From: Tunicatimonas pelagia
GTDB lineage: Bacteria; Bacteroidota; Bacteroidia; Cytophagales; Cyclobacteriaceae
Assembly (NCBI RefSeq): GCF_030506325.1
Contig: NZ_CP120683.1
Location: 3,299,001-3,363,000, forward strand
DNA: 64,000 bases
Direction of reading: 5' to 3'
Shown one piece after another: positions 27,401 to 35,483 of the stretch. Numbering within the stretch: the first letter of the stretch is position 1; each line of letters starts with the position of its first letter. The position numbers were made by a program, and so were the translations under genes. The notes beneath the pieces are model-generated. The model had not been told where the DNA came from, did not search any database, and saw only the letters and a program-made list of their open reading frames with translations.

Positions 27401-27853
27401 CGCTTTAATAAAGAATGTATTTTCTCGAAGCGAACGCTGGTTAATTACTTTCTCGGCTAGCGCATCGGGGTAGGTAACAATTAAATGCCCGTGAGTGGGA
27501 GTATTACTGATAATGTTTAGAATCTCGGCCCGCATTAGTACGTTGGCATTCTCGGTTTCATCTAACTGGTAGGGCTTTTTGTATGAAGCCGGAAATAGGT
27601 GAATTTCTCGCGAGGGATTTAAATTCTGAAGATCATTCTGAAAGTAGGCAGCAGCTTCCTGATCCGAAAGTACGAACAGCATCAGTTGCGGATTTATCCG
27701 GTACAAAGCACTTGCCAGCACCGCATCCAAACTACCTGTTACTCCCTTTAGCTGGGCTTGTGGTGCAGTACTAAGTTGGGTGGCTAGCGTTTGTATGAAA
27801 CTATCGTCAGCGTATTGTTTAATAAATTGGGTGGGCTGCACAGAGTGGTACAA
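24491..27853 (-). CDS. mfd: Transcription-repair coupling factor
   Basis: A DNA translocase that removes stalled RNA polymerase from lesions and recruits UvrA. 1120 residues, normal. In order: UvrB-homology region (residues 1-330, including YEPGQFAVRGGIIDIYSY), RNA-polymerase-interacting CarD-like domain (about 450-550, GDYVVHIDHGIGRFAGMEK), RecG-like helicase with Walker A GDVGFGKTEIA near 590 and the DEEQKFGVKVKERL box near 690, helicase C domain (NIIESGLDIPNANTI, QMRGRVGRS), and the TRCF C-terminal domain (about 970-1080). Only the annotated start gives the full N-terminus. Divergent from the oxidase gene at 27967. Confidence 0.97.
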   Translation of the reverse strand: MYHSVQPTQFIKQYADDSFIQTLATQLSTAPQAQLKGVTGSLDAVLASALYRINPQLMLFVLSDQEAAAYFQNDLQNLNPSREIHLFPASYKKPYQLDETENANVLMRAEILNIISNTPTHGHLIVTYPDALAEKVINQRSLRENTFFIKAGERLDTQFIAELLTTYDFEKSDFVYEPGQFAVRGGIIDIYSYAHELPYRIELFGDEVESIRTFEITSQLSQEEVNQVSIIPNVQTKLLEEERQSFISFLPTDNTQIWWKDIEAAEDVVNRYYVEASENFESLMVESNGTQVVFSPDMLFETKASFLESLVPFTQVEFGHRFSFSTNQVFTIKSQPQPSFNKNFELLAANLHENKDRNITNFIVSDSEQQIERLHKIFDELDSEVAFNSLYTSLREGFVDKTLNVACYTDHQLFDRFHRYKTKGIRAKSKAITLKELRSLKVGDYVVHIDHGIGRFAGMEKMDMGGREQESIRLVYRDDDLLYVSVHSLHKISKYSGKEEGPPAISKLGSPEWENKKKRAKRKVQDIAKDLIDLYAKRKSAPGFTYQPDSFLQAELESSFMFEDTPDQATATEDVKRDMQLSHPMDRLICGDVGFGKTEIAIRAAFKAVTEGKQVAVLVPTTILAMQHYHTFNNRLADFPVRVDYINRFKSTKNIKEILKEAKAGEVNILIGTHRIVNKDVEFKDLGLLIVDEEQKFGVKVKERLKEMRVNVDVLTLTATPIPRTLQFSLMGARDLSIIATPPPNRRPVTTEIHTFNESIIRDAVSFELKRGGQVFFVHNRVGNIEEVANIILRLVPNARVAVAHGQMDGAKLEKTMLRFIEGEYDVLVSTNIIESGLDIPNANTILINNAHMFGLSDLHQMRGRVGRSNRKAFCYLLSPPSSGLTSDARKRLSTLEEYSELGDGFKVAMRDLDIRGAGNLLGAEQTGFITDLGFEMYHKILDEAVQELKETEFKDLFTRELSEVVKPLVQDCSIETDLEVLIPEDYVANTTERLRLYSRLDNIKDEEQLQEFKKMLEDRFGEIPEPVHELMSTVRLRWKAEQLGFEKLTLKNGLMKCYIVGLDNESYFKSETFGKIIQYVQQHPKRCRIKETKKRPILSIERTENTQQAISTLDDISSL

Positions 27854-27966
27854 TTATGGGACAATTAAAAAATAACAAGTCTGGAAAATAATCGTTTTGA
27901 AAGATAGCTAGAACTAAAAGCTCCCGGATATGTTTCTTTGATTAGGTATCAGAATAGATTTGGTGA

Positions 27967-28602
27967 ATGATGCAAAACTACCATAAAAACACTGAAAAAG
28001 CCGAACGCGACAACGCAATTACTCGCTTAGAAAAGCTACACCCCCACAAAACATTGTTGTATCTGGCTATTTTTGGTAGTAGTTTGGTCTTCGTGTTTAT
28101 GGTGGTATCCTACACCATGAGTCAGCGTAGCCCCGATGTTTTTATCGATTTTGAATTTCCTAAAGCATTCGTGGTAAGTTTAGTGCTACTGATGTATTCT
28201 AGCTACACCATGACTCGGGTAGTGCCTGCCTTTTTAAAGGATGATTTAAAATCAGTAAAAAATTCCTTGGGTATTACACTACTGTTGGGAGTTGCGTTCA
28301 CTATCTCTCAGTATGTAGGCTGGTCAGAATTATATCGCTCTGGTATTTATCTTTCGGGCGAAGCATCAGGGGCGTATTTATACGTTATTTCAGGCTTGCA
28401 TGTGCTTCACTTGGCAGCCGGGCTAGTAGTGCTCACGGTGATGTACACCCAGATAAGCACTATTTCTCGCGACCCGGTAAAAATGCTGATTCTGGTAACC
28501 AATCCTTATCAAAAGATTAAGTTGGAGATGCTGGCCACGTACTGGCATTTTGTAGATGCCCTCTGGCTAATTCTCTTTTTCTACTTCCTGTTTAGCTTCT
28601 AA
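27967..28602 (+). CDS. Heme-copper oxidase subunit III
   Basis: A membrane subunit of a cytochrome c or quinol oxidase. 211 residues with five helices, as in the short subunit III of Bacteroidota. HPHKTLLYLAIFGSSLVF begins helix 1, GLHVLHLAAGLVVL near residue 140 is the conserved H-x-x-H helix, and the C-terminal ATYWHFVDALWLILFFYFLF is the strongest signature. No subunit I or II is adjacent, so this copy is detached from the main oxidase operon. The 3' end overlaps the convergent ribD-like gene by 11 bp. Confidence 0.92.
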   Translation: MMQNYHKNTEKAERDNAITRLEKLHPHKTLLYLAIFGSSLVFVFMVVSYTMSQRSPDVFIDFEFPKAFVVSLVLLMYSSYTMTRVVPAFLKDDLKSVKNSLGITLLLGVAFTISQYVGWSELYRSGIYLSGEASGAYLYVISGLHVLHLAAGLVVLTVMYTQISTISRDPVKMLILVTNPYQKIKLEMLATYWHFVDALWLILFFYFLFSF

Positions 28603-29554
28603 AGTAAGTTGTTAACTGATCTTCACTCACCCGTTCTTCGGCTACCAAGTATTTTTCTTCAACAGTTGGTGCAGTAATTCCCTCACCGAAGGTGGTTTTA
28701 CTGCTAAATACCCGAGCCTCGTCCCACCAGCCTTGCTGAATCAGAAACGATAAAAACTGCGAGCCACCTTCTATAAAAACTGAGACAGCTTGCCGTCGGT
28801 ACAAATCAGTCAGCACATAAGCAATACGCTGCGGCCAATTGGCAGTATCAGGAAGTGAGGTAAATTCTAAATTGGATACGCTGAGTGGTGGCCGATGGGT
28901 GTAGCAAAGCGTAGGTTGGCTTTGGTCGAATACGTTTAGCTGCTTATCTAACGTTTGGTCGGGATCAACCACAATGCGAAGCGGGTTTTCGCCCGACCAA
29001 TCCCGCACGTTTAATTGAGGGTTATCGTAACGATAGGTGTTCTTGCCCACCCAAATAGCTGCTTCCTGCGAACGCCACCGATGCACCAGCTTTCGAGCGT
29101 GAACCCCGCTAATCCACTTGGAGTCATAGTTGGAGCGAGCTACCAAGCCATCAGCCGTTTGCGCCCATTTTAAAACGATGTAGGGGCGCTTTTTTTGGTA
29201 AAATGTGTAAACCCGTCGGTTAACCGACCATTCTGCTGAGCGAAGAAAATCATCGAACTCTCTGGCAATCTGTACCTCTTTTATTCCAGATTGGTCGGCA
29301 AACGCGTGAAGTTCGGCCGAGTTTTCAAAAGGGTTGGTACTCACAAACAGCGTAGAGTTAACCGGAAACGTAATTTCTTTCAAGCAGTCTGCAAGCTGAT
29401 TTTGGTACGGCAAATCAGGGTTCAACCATCCTTCGGCTACTATCTGCTGCTGAGCTACCACCCACCCTATCTGCGGGTGAATAGAGACCTTTTGAAATCT
29501 GGAACGGGCTAAGTCAATGCTTCTTTGGGCGAGAAGTCGGCGATTTTGAACCAT
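28592..29554 (-). CDS. ribD: RibD-like protein: intact reductase half, degenerate deaminase half
   Basis: Riboflavin pathway. RibD normally has an N-terminal zinc deaminase and a C-terminal NADPH reductase acting on the pyrimidine intermediate. Here the reductase half (about residues 125-320) is clear: RPYIVLKWAQTADGLVA, WISGVHARKLVHRWRSQ, AIWVGKNTYRYDNPQLNVR, and VFIEGGSQFLSFLI. The N-terminal half keeps the fold (ARSRFQKVSIHPQIGWVV) but lacks both the HAE motif and the PC-x(n)-C zinc cysteines. The deaminase should be inactive. A separate deaminase must exist elsewhere, or this is a reductase-only paralogue. Confidence 0.85.
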   Translation of the reverse strand: MVQNRRLLAQRSIDLARSRFQKVSIHPQIGWVVAQQQIVAEGWLNPDLPYQNQLADCLKEITFPVNSTLFVSTNPFENSAELHAFADQSGIKEVQIAREFDDFLRSAEWSVNRRVYTFYQKKRPYIVLKWAQTADGLVARSNYDSKWISGVHARKLVHRWRSQEAAIWVGKNTYRYDNPQLNVRDWSGENPLRIVVDPDQTLDKQLNVFDQSQPTLCYTHRPPLSVSNLEFTSLPDTANWPQRIAYVLTDLYRRQAVSVFIEGGSQFLSFLIQQGWWDEARVFSSKTTFGEGITAPTVEEKYLVAEERVSEDQLTTYFRS

Positions 29555-29589
29555 CTTGCGTAGCTTTGTGCCAAGTTACAAAGTTTATA

Positions 29590-30453
29590 ATGCTAATTAG
29601 TGCCCGCAAACTATATAATCAGCTACAGGATCAACTGTCTGACACGCTCAAGAAACACTACTCAACTCGAGAAATCGATACCGTGCTACGTTGGTTACTG
29701 GAACATACGCTATCTCTAACCCAGACCGATATATTGGTAGACAAAGAAACAGCACTATTGGACGTTCAGCAAAAGCAGTTGCACCACTACGTAGAGCGGT
29801 TGAATCAAGAAGAGCCAATTCAGTATGTTTTGGGCGAATGTGAGTTTTACGGGAGAACATTTGCGGTAAACCCTCAGGTGCTTATTCCCCGACCAGAGAC
29901 TGAGGAACTGGTACAACTAATTGTTCAGCAGCACTCAAAGGCTGAAAATTTAAAGATACTCGATATTGGCACTGGCAGTGGCTGCATCGCAATCACGCTA
30001 GATAAAGAGCTACCTCAATCTACCGTCTGGGCATTAGATAACAGTCCGGATGCTTTAGCCATTACCCGGCAGAACGCTCACCGTTTGCAGTCATCAGTAG
30101 AATTTGTAGAGATGGATATCCTGGCTAATACGCCAAACATAGAGCAATTAGAGATGATAGTGAGTAACCCACCCTACGTACTCCAGTCGGAAAGAATGAA
30201 TATGCGCCAGAATGTGCTAAAATATGAGCCGCAAACCGCTCTTTTTGTAGAAGATACTAATCCGCTTCTATTTTACCGTCGAATTTCGGAGCTTTGCACC
30301 CAACAACTAACCCGTGTGAAATGGGTATATTTGGAGATACATGAGAAATTTGCACCTGAAATTAAAGCTTTACTGACCCAGGGTGGCTTTGTAGCTGTGC
30401 GTACGGTAAAAGATATGCAGGGTAAAGATCGATTTATAGTTGCCAGTCGCTGA
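29590..30453 (+). CDS. prmC: Peptide chain release factor N5-glutamine methyltransferase
   Basis: Methylates the GGQ glutamine of RF1 and RF2 with S-adenosylmethionine. The SAM-binding motif is ILDIGTGSGCIAITL near residue 117. The catalytic NPPY is in IVSNPPYVLQSE near residue 190. RPETEELVQLIV near residue 95 is also typical. The helical N-terminal domain is complete. I take ATG 29590 (MLISARKLYNQL), as the extra eight codons from GTG 29566 have no counterpart in the family. It is divergent from ribD, with only 35 bp between starts, so the two promoters must overlap. Confidence 0.93.
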   Translation: MLISARKLYNQLQDQLSDTLKKHYSTREIDTVLRWLLEHTLSLTQTDILVDKETALLDVQQKQLHHYVERLNQEEPIQYVLGECEFYGRTFAVNPQVLIPRPETEELVQLIVQQHSKAENLKILDIGTGSGCIAITLDKELPQSTVWALDNSPDALAITRQNAHRLQSSVEFVEMDILANTPNIEQLEMIVSNPPYVLQSERMNMRQNVLKYEPQTALFVEDTNPLLFYRRISELCTQQLTRVKWVYLEIHEKFAPEIKALLTQGGFVAVRTVKDMQGKDRFIVASR

Positions 30454-30513
30454 GAACCAAATTTTTATCATGTGATACACGCATTCTTTTGCGAAGGATA
30501 TAATTTTAGATAA

Positions 30514-31104
30514 TTGAATAACATATACCCTATTTTTGACACTATTCTAGGCCAAGCCGATAAGGAGGCCTTGTTGAAGCAACGAGGCAAAGTAATTTGG
30601 ATGGTAGGCTTATCGGGTTCGGGAAAAAGCACATTGGCGCGAGCCGCCGAAAACGCTCTACACCAGCAAGGAAAAGTAACCATGCTGTTAGATGGTGACA
30701 ACCTTCGAACGGGAGTAAACAATAATTTAGGCTTTAGTCAGGATGACCGTCGGGAGAATATTCGTCGGGCTGCCGAACTTGCCAAGCTTTTTTCGCAGTG
30801 CGGTATCATTACAATCTGCTCGCTTATTAGTCCCACCGATAGTATTCGCCAGATGGCAAAGAAAATAATTGGCGACAACTACTTTGAGGTATTCATTCAC
30901 TGTCCGCTGGCGGTATGTGAAGAACGCGATGTGAAAGGTTTATACGCCAAAGCCCGTCGGGGCGAAATCAAAGACTTTACCGGAATCTCTTCTCCCTTTG
31001 AGGAGCCTCAGCAACCCAATTTAAAAATTAGTACTCACCAACAATCTATTGAAGAAAGCCATCAGTTGCTAGTCAGTAAGATTTTAGAAACGACCTCTTA
31101 TTAA
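30514..31104 (+). CDS. cysC: Adenylylsulfate kinase
   Basis: Phosphorylates APS to PAPS in sulfate assimilation. Walker A GLSGSGKSTLA at residues 32-42, then LLDGDNLRTGVNNNLGF (APS-binding), the DRRENIRR helix, and CDS-type VKGLYAKARRGEIKDFTGI near residue 140, all diagnostic. Length, 196 residues, is normal. The start appears to be TTG at 30514; no ATG is available before the Walker motif. First gene of cysC-cysD-cysN; cysD follows after 19 bp. Confidence 0.93.
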   Translation: MNNIYPIFDTILGQADKEALLKQRGKVIWMVGLSGSGKSTLARAAENALHQQGKVTMLLDGDNLRTGVNNNLGFSQDDRRENIRRAAELAKLFSQCGIITICSLISPTDSIRQMAKKIIGDNYFEVFIHCPLAVCEERDVKGLYAKARRGEIKDFTGISSPFEEPQQPNLKISTHQQSIEESHQLLVSKILETTSY

Positions 31105-31123
31105 TTCTGAAAATCAGTCAGTT

Positions 31124-32026
31124 ATGAAATATAGCCTAACCCATTTACGGCAATTAGAATCGGAAGCTATCTTTATTATGCGGGAGGTAGCCTCGCAGTT
31201 TGAAAAACCGGTACTGCTTTTTTCCGGGGGAAAAGATTCTATCGTGATGGTTCACTTAGCTCAGAAAGCCTTCTGGCCGGCTAAAATTCCGTTTCCACTC
31301 ATGCATATTGATACCGGGCATAATTTCCCGGAAACGATTGAATTTCGTGATCGGCTGGTAGACGAATTGGGTGCTAAGCTGATTGTGCGCTACGTGCAAG
31401 ATTCTATCGACCAGGGAAAAGCGGTGGAAGAGAAAGGAGCTAACCCCAGCCGGAACGGTTTACAAACCATCACGCTGCTAGATGCCATTGAAGAGCTAAA
31501 GTTTGATGCGGCTTTTGGTGGTGCCCGGCGCGATGAAGAAAAAGCCCGAGCGAAAGAGCGTTTTTTCTCTCACCGCGATGAATTTGGTCAGTGGGACCCG
31601 CGCAACCAACGCCCGGAACTCTGGAATCTATTCAACGGAAAGAAGACGTTGGGTGAGCACTTTCGGGTATTTCCGCTGAGTAACTGGACTGAAATGGATG
31701 TATGGCAATACATTGCGGCGGAGAACCTGGATATTCCCAAAATCTACTTCTCTCACCAGCGCGAAGTAGTGAAGCGCGATGGAGTTTTGTTAGCCAAATC
31801 GGAATTTATCACCTTATTAGAAGGAGAGTCTTACGAAGAACGCCAAATCCGCTTCCGCACCGTAGGCGACATGACTTGTACCGGATCGGTAGAATCTCCA
31901 GCCAATACACTGGAGGCAATCATTCAGGAAGTGGCTGCTGCTAAAGTTACCGAACGCGGTGGCCGAGCCGATGATAAACGCTCCGAAGCCGCTATGGAAG
32001 ATCGGAAGAAGCAAGGTTACTTTTAA
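31124..32026 (+). CDS. cysD: Sulfate adenylyltransferase subunit 2
   Basis: The catalytic PP-loop subunit that makes APS from ATP and sulfate with the GTPase CysN. The PP-loop is LLFSGGKDSIVMVHLA near residue 29. MHIDTGHNFPETIEFRD, AFGGARRDEEKARAKERFFS and the C-terminal GGRADDKRSEAAMEDRKKQGYF are all family signatures. 300 residues, complete. ATG 31124. It would normally be followed directly by cysN, but here 519 bp containing a broken gene and repeats separate the two. Confidence 0.97.
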   Translation: MKYSLTHLRQLESEAIFIMREVASQFEKPVLLFSGGKDSIVMVHLAQKAFWPAKIPFPLMHIDTGHNFPETIEFRDRLVDELGAKLIVRYVQDSIDQGKAVEEKGANPSRNGLQTITLLDAIEELKFDAAFGGARRDEEKARAKERFFSHRDEFGQWDPRNQRPELWNLFNGKKTLGEHFRVFPLSNWTEMDVWQYIAAENLDIPKIYFSHQREVVKRDGVLLAKSEFITLLEGESYEERQIRFRTVGDMTCTGSVESPANTLEAIIQEVAAAKVTERGGRADDKRSEAAMEDRKKQGYF

Positions 32027-32043
32027 GATGTGAAATATGAAAT

Positions 32044-32451
32044 GTGAGCCGGGTCGCTGGGCGATATGAAAAATCACAAAAGCGAAAAATAGAAAAAGAG
32101 GAGTATGAAGGAGGGGATTTGAAGCAGAGGACGAAAGATTTTGCATCAAGCATTATTAAATTGAGCAATAGTATAGCTAAAAATGAAGCAGGAAGAATTA
32201 TTAAAAGACAATTGTTGAGATCGGCAACTTCAGTTGGCGCAAATACCCGAGCAGCATTCCGGAGTAGAAGCCGAAAAGAATTTGTTGCTAAGCTAGGAAT
32301 AGTCATTGAAGAGGCTGACGAAAGTTGATACTGGCTAGAGTTGTTAATTGAAGGAAACATGATGAGCAAAAACGATACAGTTGAAGCACTAATGAAAGAA
32401 CCCGCAGAACTCACAGCTATTTTTGTTTCAATCAAACAGCGTTACAAAACC
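32044..32451 (+). pseudogene. Four-helix-bundle (S23/IVP-type) protein broken by an in-frame TGA, lodged between cysD and cysN
   Basis: The first 94 codons end at a TGA (32326-32328). The same frame then continues YWLELLIEGN to a TAG at 32449-32451. Together they read as a four helix bundle protein of the 23S rRNA intervening-sequence family: LKQRTKDFASSIIKLSNSI, the conserved RQLLRSATSVGANTRAAF, and EEADES-x-YWLELL. In intact members the TGA position is an ordinary residue before the YWLE motif. The start is probably the GTG at 32044 or has been lost. Short repeats flank the gene on both sides. Its function, even when intact, is unknown. Confidence 0.78.
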
Positions 32452-32490
32452 TAGCTTCCACATACTAGAACAGGTTTCGTATTTCAAATT

Positions 32491-32546
32491 TCACATCTCA
32501 TATTTTCTAAATTTCTCATTTTACATCTCACATCTCATATTTTCTA
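32491..32546. repeat. Tandem ATCTCATATTTT repeats abutting the cysN start
   Basis: TCACATCTCATATTTTCTA is present twice exactly, at 32491-32509 and 32528-32546; the last base is the A of the cysN ATG. The inverse type (GATGTGAAATATGAAATG) lies just after cysD, at 32028. The 16-base core also occurs at 7634-7649. Confidence 0.7.
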
Positions 32547-33835
32547 TGGATTCTCAATTACCAGACATACAAACCAGTGAGCAGTATTTGAGCATGGACT
32601 TGCTGCGGTTCACTACGGCCGGCAGTGTAGACGATGGCAAAAGTACCCTGATTGGTCGTCTGCTCTACGACAGTAAAGCCATTTTTGAAGATCAGCTCGA
32701 TGCGGTAGAGCAAGCGAGCACCAATGCCGGTGACGAAAACGTAAACTTGGCGTTGCTCACCGATGGGTTGCGCGATGAGCGGGAACAGGGGATTACAATT
32801 GATGTAGCCTATCGTTATTTTGCTACACCTAAGCGTAAATTCATAATAGCGGATACTCCTGGCCATATTCAGTACACTCGTAATATGGTGACCGGAGCTT
32901 CTACCGCTAATCTCGCCATTATTTTGGTGGATGCGCGCCACGGAGTAGTAGAACAAACCTGTCGTCATGCTTTCATTGCTTCCCTCCTACGGATTCAGCA
33001 CCTAATTTTGTGTGTAAATAAGATGGACTTAGTGGACTACGCACAGGATCAGTTTGAAAAAATCCAGCAAGAATTTAAGGCGTTTAGCTCTAAACTAGAC
33101 ATTCCGGATATTCGCTACATTCCGATTAGTGCGCTGAAGGGCGATAATGTAGTCCATAAATCAGAAAGCACGCCTTGGTACGAAGGTGGGAGTTTACTCT
33201 ACACACTAGAAACAGTACAGATTTCTAGCGACTATAATTTTGTAGACAGTCGGTTCCCAGTGCAACGGGTAATTCGTCCGCAGTCGGATACCTATCACGA
33301 TTACCGAGGCTACGCCGGAAGAGTAGCAGGTGGAGTGTTCAAGCCGGGCGATGAAGTAATTGTGCTTCCATCCGGGCTTACATCTAAGATAACGTCCATT
33401 GCTACCATTGACGGAGAGTTAGAAGAAGCCTTCCCACCCATGTCGGTTTCCATGACCTTAGAAGATGATATTGACACCACTCGCGGAGATATGATTGCTA
33501 AGCCGGATAACCAACCTAAAGTAGGGCAAGATATTGATTTAATGATCTGCTGGCTCAATGAAAAGAAGCTAACCCCCCGCGGAAAATACGCCATAAAGCA
33601 TACCACCAAAGATGCCCGCTGCATTGTGAAAGAAGTAAAGTACAAAGTGAACATCAATACGCTGCACCGCTTAGAAGATGACCTGGAAATTGGGCTAAAT
33701 GACATTGGGCGAATCAGCATTCGCACCACCACGCCTCTGTTATACGACAGTTACAAATTGAACCGTGCCACGGGAAGTGTAATTCTGATAGACGAATTTA
33801 CCAACGAAACCGTTGGTGCTGGAATGATTATCTAA
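32546..33835 (+). CDS. cysN: Sulfate adenylyltransferase subunit 1 (GTPase)
   Basis: A regulatory GTPase whose hydrolysis drives APS formation by CysD. An EF-Tu-like G domain: P-loop GSVDDGKSTLIGR near residue 27, REQGITIDVAYRYF switch I, DTPGH switch II near residue 107, and NKMD near residue 161. Beta-barrel domains follow (GRVAGGVFKPGDEVIVLPSG). 429 residues. I take ATG 32546 (MDSQLPDIQTSEQYLSMD); the open frame upstream to 32423 only translates repeats. No CysC fusion is attached, in line with the separate cysC upstream. Confidence 0.96.
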   Translation: MDSQLPDIQTSEQYLSMDLLRFTTAGSVDDGKSTLIGRLLYDSKAIFEDQLDAVEQASTNAGDENVNLALLTDGLRDEREQGITIDVAYRYFATPKRKFIIADTPGHIQYTRNMVTGASTANLAIILVDARHGVVEQTCRHAFIASLLRIQHLILCVNKMDLVDYAQDQFEKIQQEFKAFSSKLDIPDIRYIPISALKGDNVVHKSESTPWYEGGSLLYTLETVQISSDYNFVDSRFPVQRVIRPQSDTYHDYRGYAGRVAGGVFKPGDEVIVLPSGLTSKITSIATIDGELEEAFPPMSVSMTLEDDIDTTRGDMIAKPDNQPKVGQDIDLMICWLNEKKLTPRGKYAIKHTTKDARCIVKEVKYKVNINTLHRLEDDLEIGLNDIGRISIRTTTPLLYDSYKLNRATGSVILIDEFTNETVGAGMII

Positions 33836-33987
33836 CTTTTTCTGCTAACCTGTGGCTAGGGTGCGATTGCATATGACACGGATGGCACGGTGTTTATGAC
33901 CATAATATCATAGGCATTTGGAGGAGGAAATACGAAACAATGGATGATAATGCTTATTGATACTTTAATCAAACTCAACTTTAAAAT

Positions 33988-34719
33988 ATGATATTGAGGA
34001 TCACTGTTGCCATCGTAGTATGCTTGTTGGGATGTTCCCCGCCCTCCAATAACTCGGAAGAAGTTACCAAAGAAAAACAAGCGACCACCTCTTCAGAAGA
34101 GTGGCAGTTTCTGTTCAACGGGGATGACCTTTCTGGATGGGAAGTGTTGGGAGGCGACGCCAACTTTTACGTGGAAGACGGCATGATTGTAGGGCTAACT
34201 GAAAAAGGTCTACCCAACTGCTTTTTAGCTACCCAGGGCGAATACGATGACTTCGTTCTTGAGGTAGAATTCAAAATTGATTCGGCTATAAATTCAGGCG
34301 TTCAGATTAGGAGTGCTACCTATGAGAGGGATACTACTATTGCCTATATTAATGGTAAACTGGAAGAAGGCTCGCGAGATTGGGAGGCCGGTCGTGTCTA
34401 TGGTTACCAGGTTGAGATCGATCCTTCTGAGCGAGCTTGGACGGGTGGTTTCTACGAAGAAGGTGGTCGGGGATGGCTAGTTCCTCTAACAGGTCAGCCG
34501 AAAGCCCAAGAAGCATTTAGGGCAGGTGACTGGAATCGCTTTAAGATACGAGCAGAAGGTAACACCTTCAAAACCTGGATTAACGATGTAGAGGCAGTAC
34601 AAACTACCGACGAACAGCATAGTAAAGGGTTCATCGCATTGCAACTACACGGTGCTGGAAGAGAAGAACAAGTAGGACAGAAAGTGTATTACCGAAACAT
34701 CAGGATCAAAGAACTATAG
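33988..34719 (+). CDS. DUF1080 (3-keto-disaccharide hydrolase-type) lipoprotein
   Basis: A 243-residue exported lipoprotein (lipobox LLGC, C16) with one DUF1080 jelly-roll domain. It begins at LFNGDDLSGWEVLG near residue 41 and ends with VYYRNIRIKEL. Catalytic-site features of the family, such as NSGVQIRS and GYQVEID, are present. DUF1080 proteins have been shown in Bacteroidota to hydrolyse 3-keto-glycosides after oxidation of the sugar at C3. It is the first gene of a sugar-catabolism region that continues to 42.2 kb. A terminator follows. The 152 bp upstream hold nothing I can identify. Confidence 0.85.
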   Translation: MILRITVAIVVCLLGCSPPSNNSEEVTKEKQATTSSEEWQFLFNGDDLSGWEVLGGDANFYVEDGMIVGLTEKGLPNCFLATQGEYDDFVLEVEFKIDSAINSGVQIRSATYERDTTIAYINGKLEEGSRDWEAGRVYGYQVEIDPSERAWTGGFYEEGGRGWLVPLTGQPKAQEAFRAGDWNRFKIRAEGNTFKTWINDVEAVQTTDEQHSKGFIALQLHGAGREEQVGQKVYYRNIRIKEL

Positions 34720-34810
34720 CAGAATTTAGACAAAGACACCGGTCTTATTTCTGGAAGCTTAACAAGACTTCATTGATGATTTTGCGTCACTCCTATTAAA
34801 AAAGACTAAG

Positions 34811-34845
34811 AAGCTGGAATCATTTAGTTGGTTCTGGCTTTTTTG
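34811..34845 (+). terminator. Rho-independent terminator after the DUF1080 gene
   Basis: An 11-bp stem, AAGCTGGAATC/GGTTCTGGCTT, with three G-T pairs and an 8-base loop, followed by a run of T. Confidence 0.7.
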
Positions 34846-34875
34846 TTTAAGAACTACATGCAACTTTTTTAACCT

Positions 34876-35451
34876 ATGGTAAAAATTGAAAAAGAACTGA
34901 GGCAGGCAATTATTGAAATGCCCGAAAAGGAGAAAGATAAATTACTGCTTCGGCTAATTGCTAAAGATTTAAATCTACTCAACCAGCTACAGTTTAAGCT
35001 GCTGGAAGGTGAAGGAGCTACGCAAGAACGTAAAGAAGAGGTAAAAGACTATATTCAGCGGAAGGCAGAGTACTATCCTGCGTACTATTACAGCCCAGGG
35101 TATTTGATGATGGAGATGCGAGATTGTAGCGGAACAATTAATGAGTACCGCAGTATTACCAAAGATAAGATTGGCGAAATTGAGCTTCAGCTCGATATGC
35201 TCATTTCGCTACTCAAACCTAACATGAAGAAACTGACAAGTGCCCCACCCAGAAAAATGCTGAAGTTCACTCCGTATGTAGTGAAAAGAGCGGGGAAAAT
35301 TATTGGTATGATAGAAAAACTTCATGAAGATTATCACTTGGAATTCATGGATGATTTGAAGCGACTAGGCGAACTAATTAAACAACTAGACCCTGAAATG
35401 AAAGTAGCTAGAATAAATGACGTAGATATTCAGTTGCTGTATGATAGCTGA
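34876..35451 (+). CDS. Conserved hypothetical cytosolic helical protein
   Basis: A 191-residue, highly charged, almost all-helical protein without signal or membrane segments. It begins KIEKELRQAIIEMPEKEKDK, and a central KLTSAPPRKMLKFTPYVVKR segment breaks the helices. It may belong to a DUF6155-like group of Bacteroidota, but I cannot confirm that. It lies after a terminator on its own promoter and is convergent with the DUF4038 gene; there is no sign that it belongs to the sugar cluster around it. Confidence 0.65.
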   Translation: MVKIEKELRQAIIEMPEKEKDKLLLRLIAKDLNLLNQLQFKLLEGEGATQERKEEVKDYIQRKAEYYPAYYYSPGYLMMEMRDCSGTINEYRSITKDKIGEIELQLDMLISLLKPNMKKLTSAPPRKMLKFTPYVVKRAGKIIGMIEKLHEDYHLEFMDDLKRLGELIKQLDPEMKVARINDVDIQLLYDS

Positions 35452-35483
35452 TAATCAAATCAGCGTAACTGAGCTTGGAGAAA

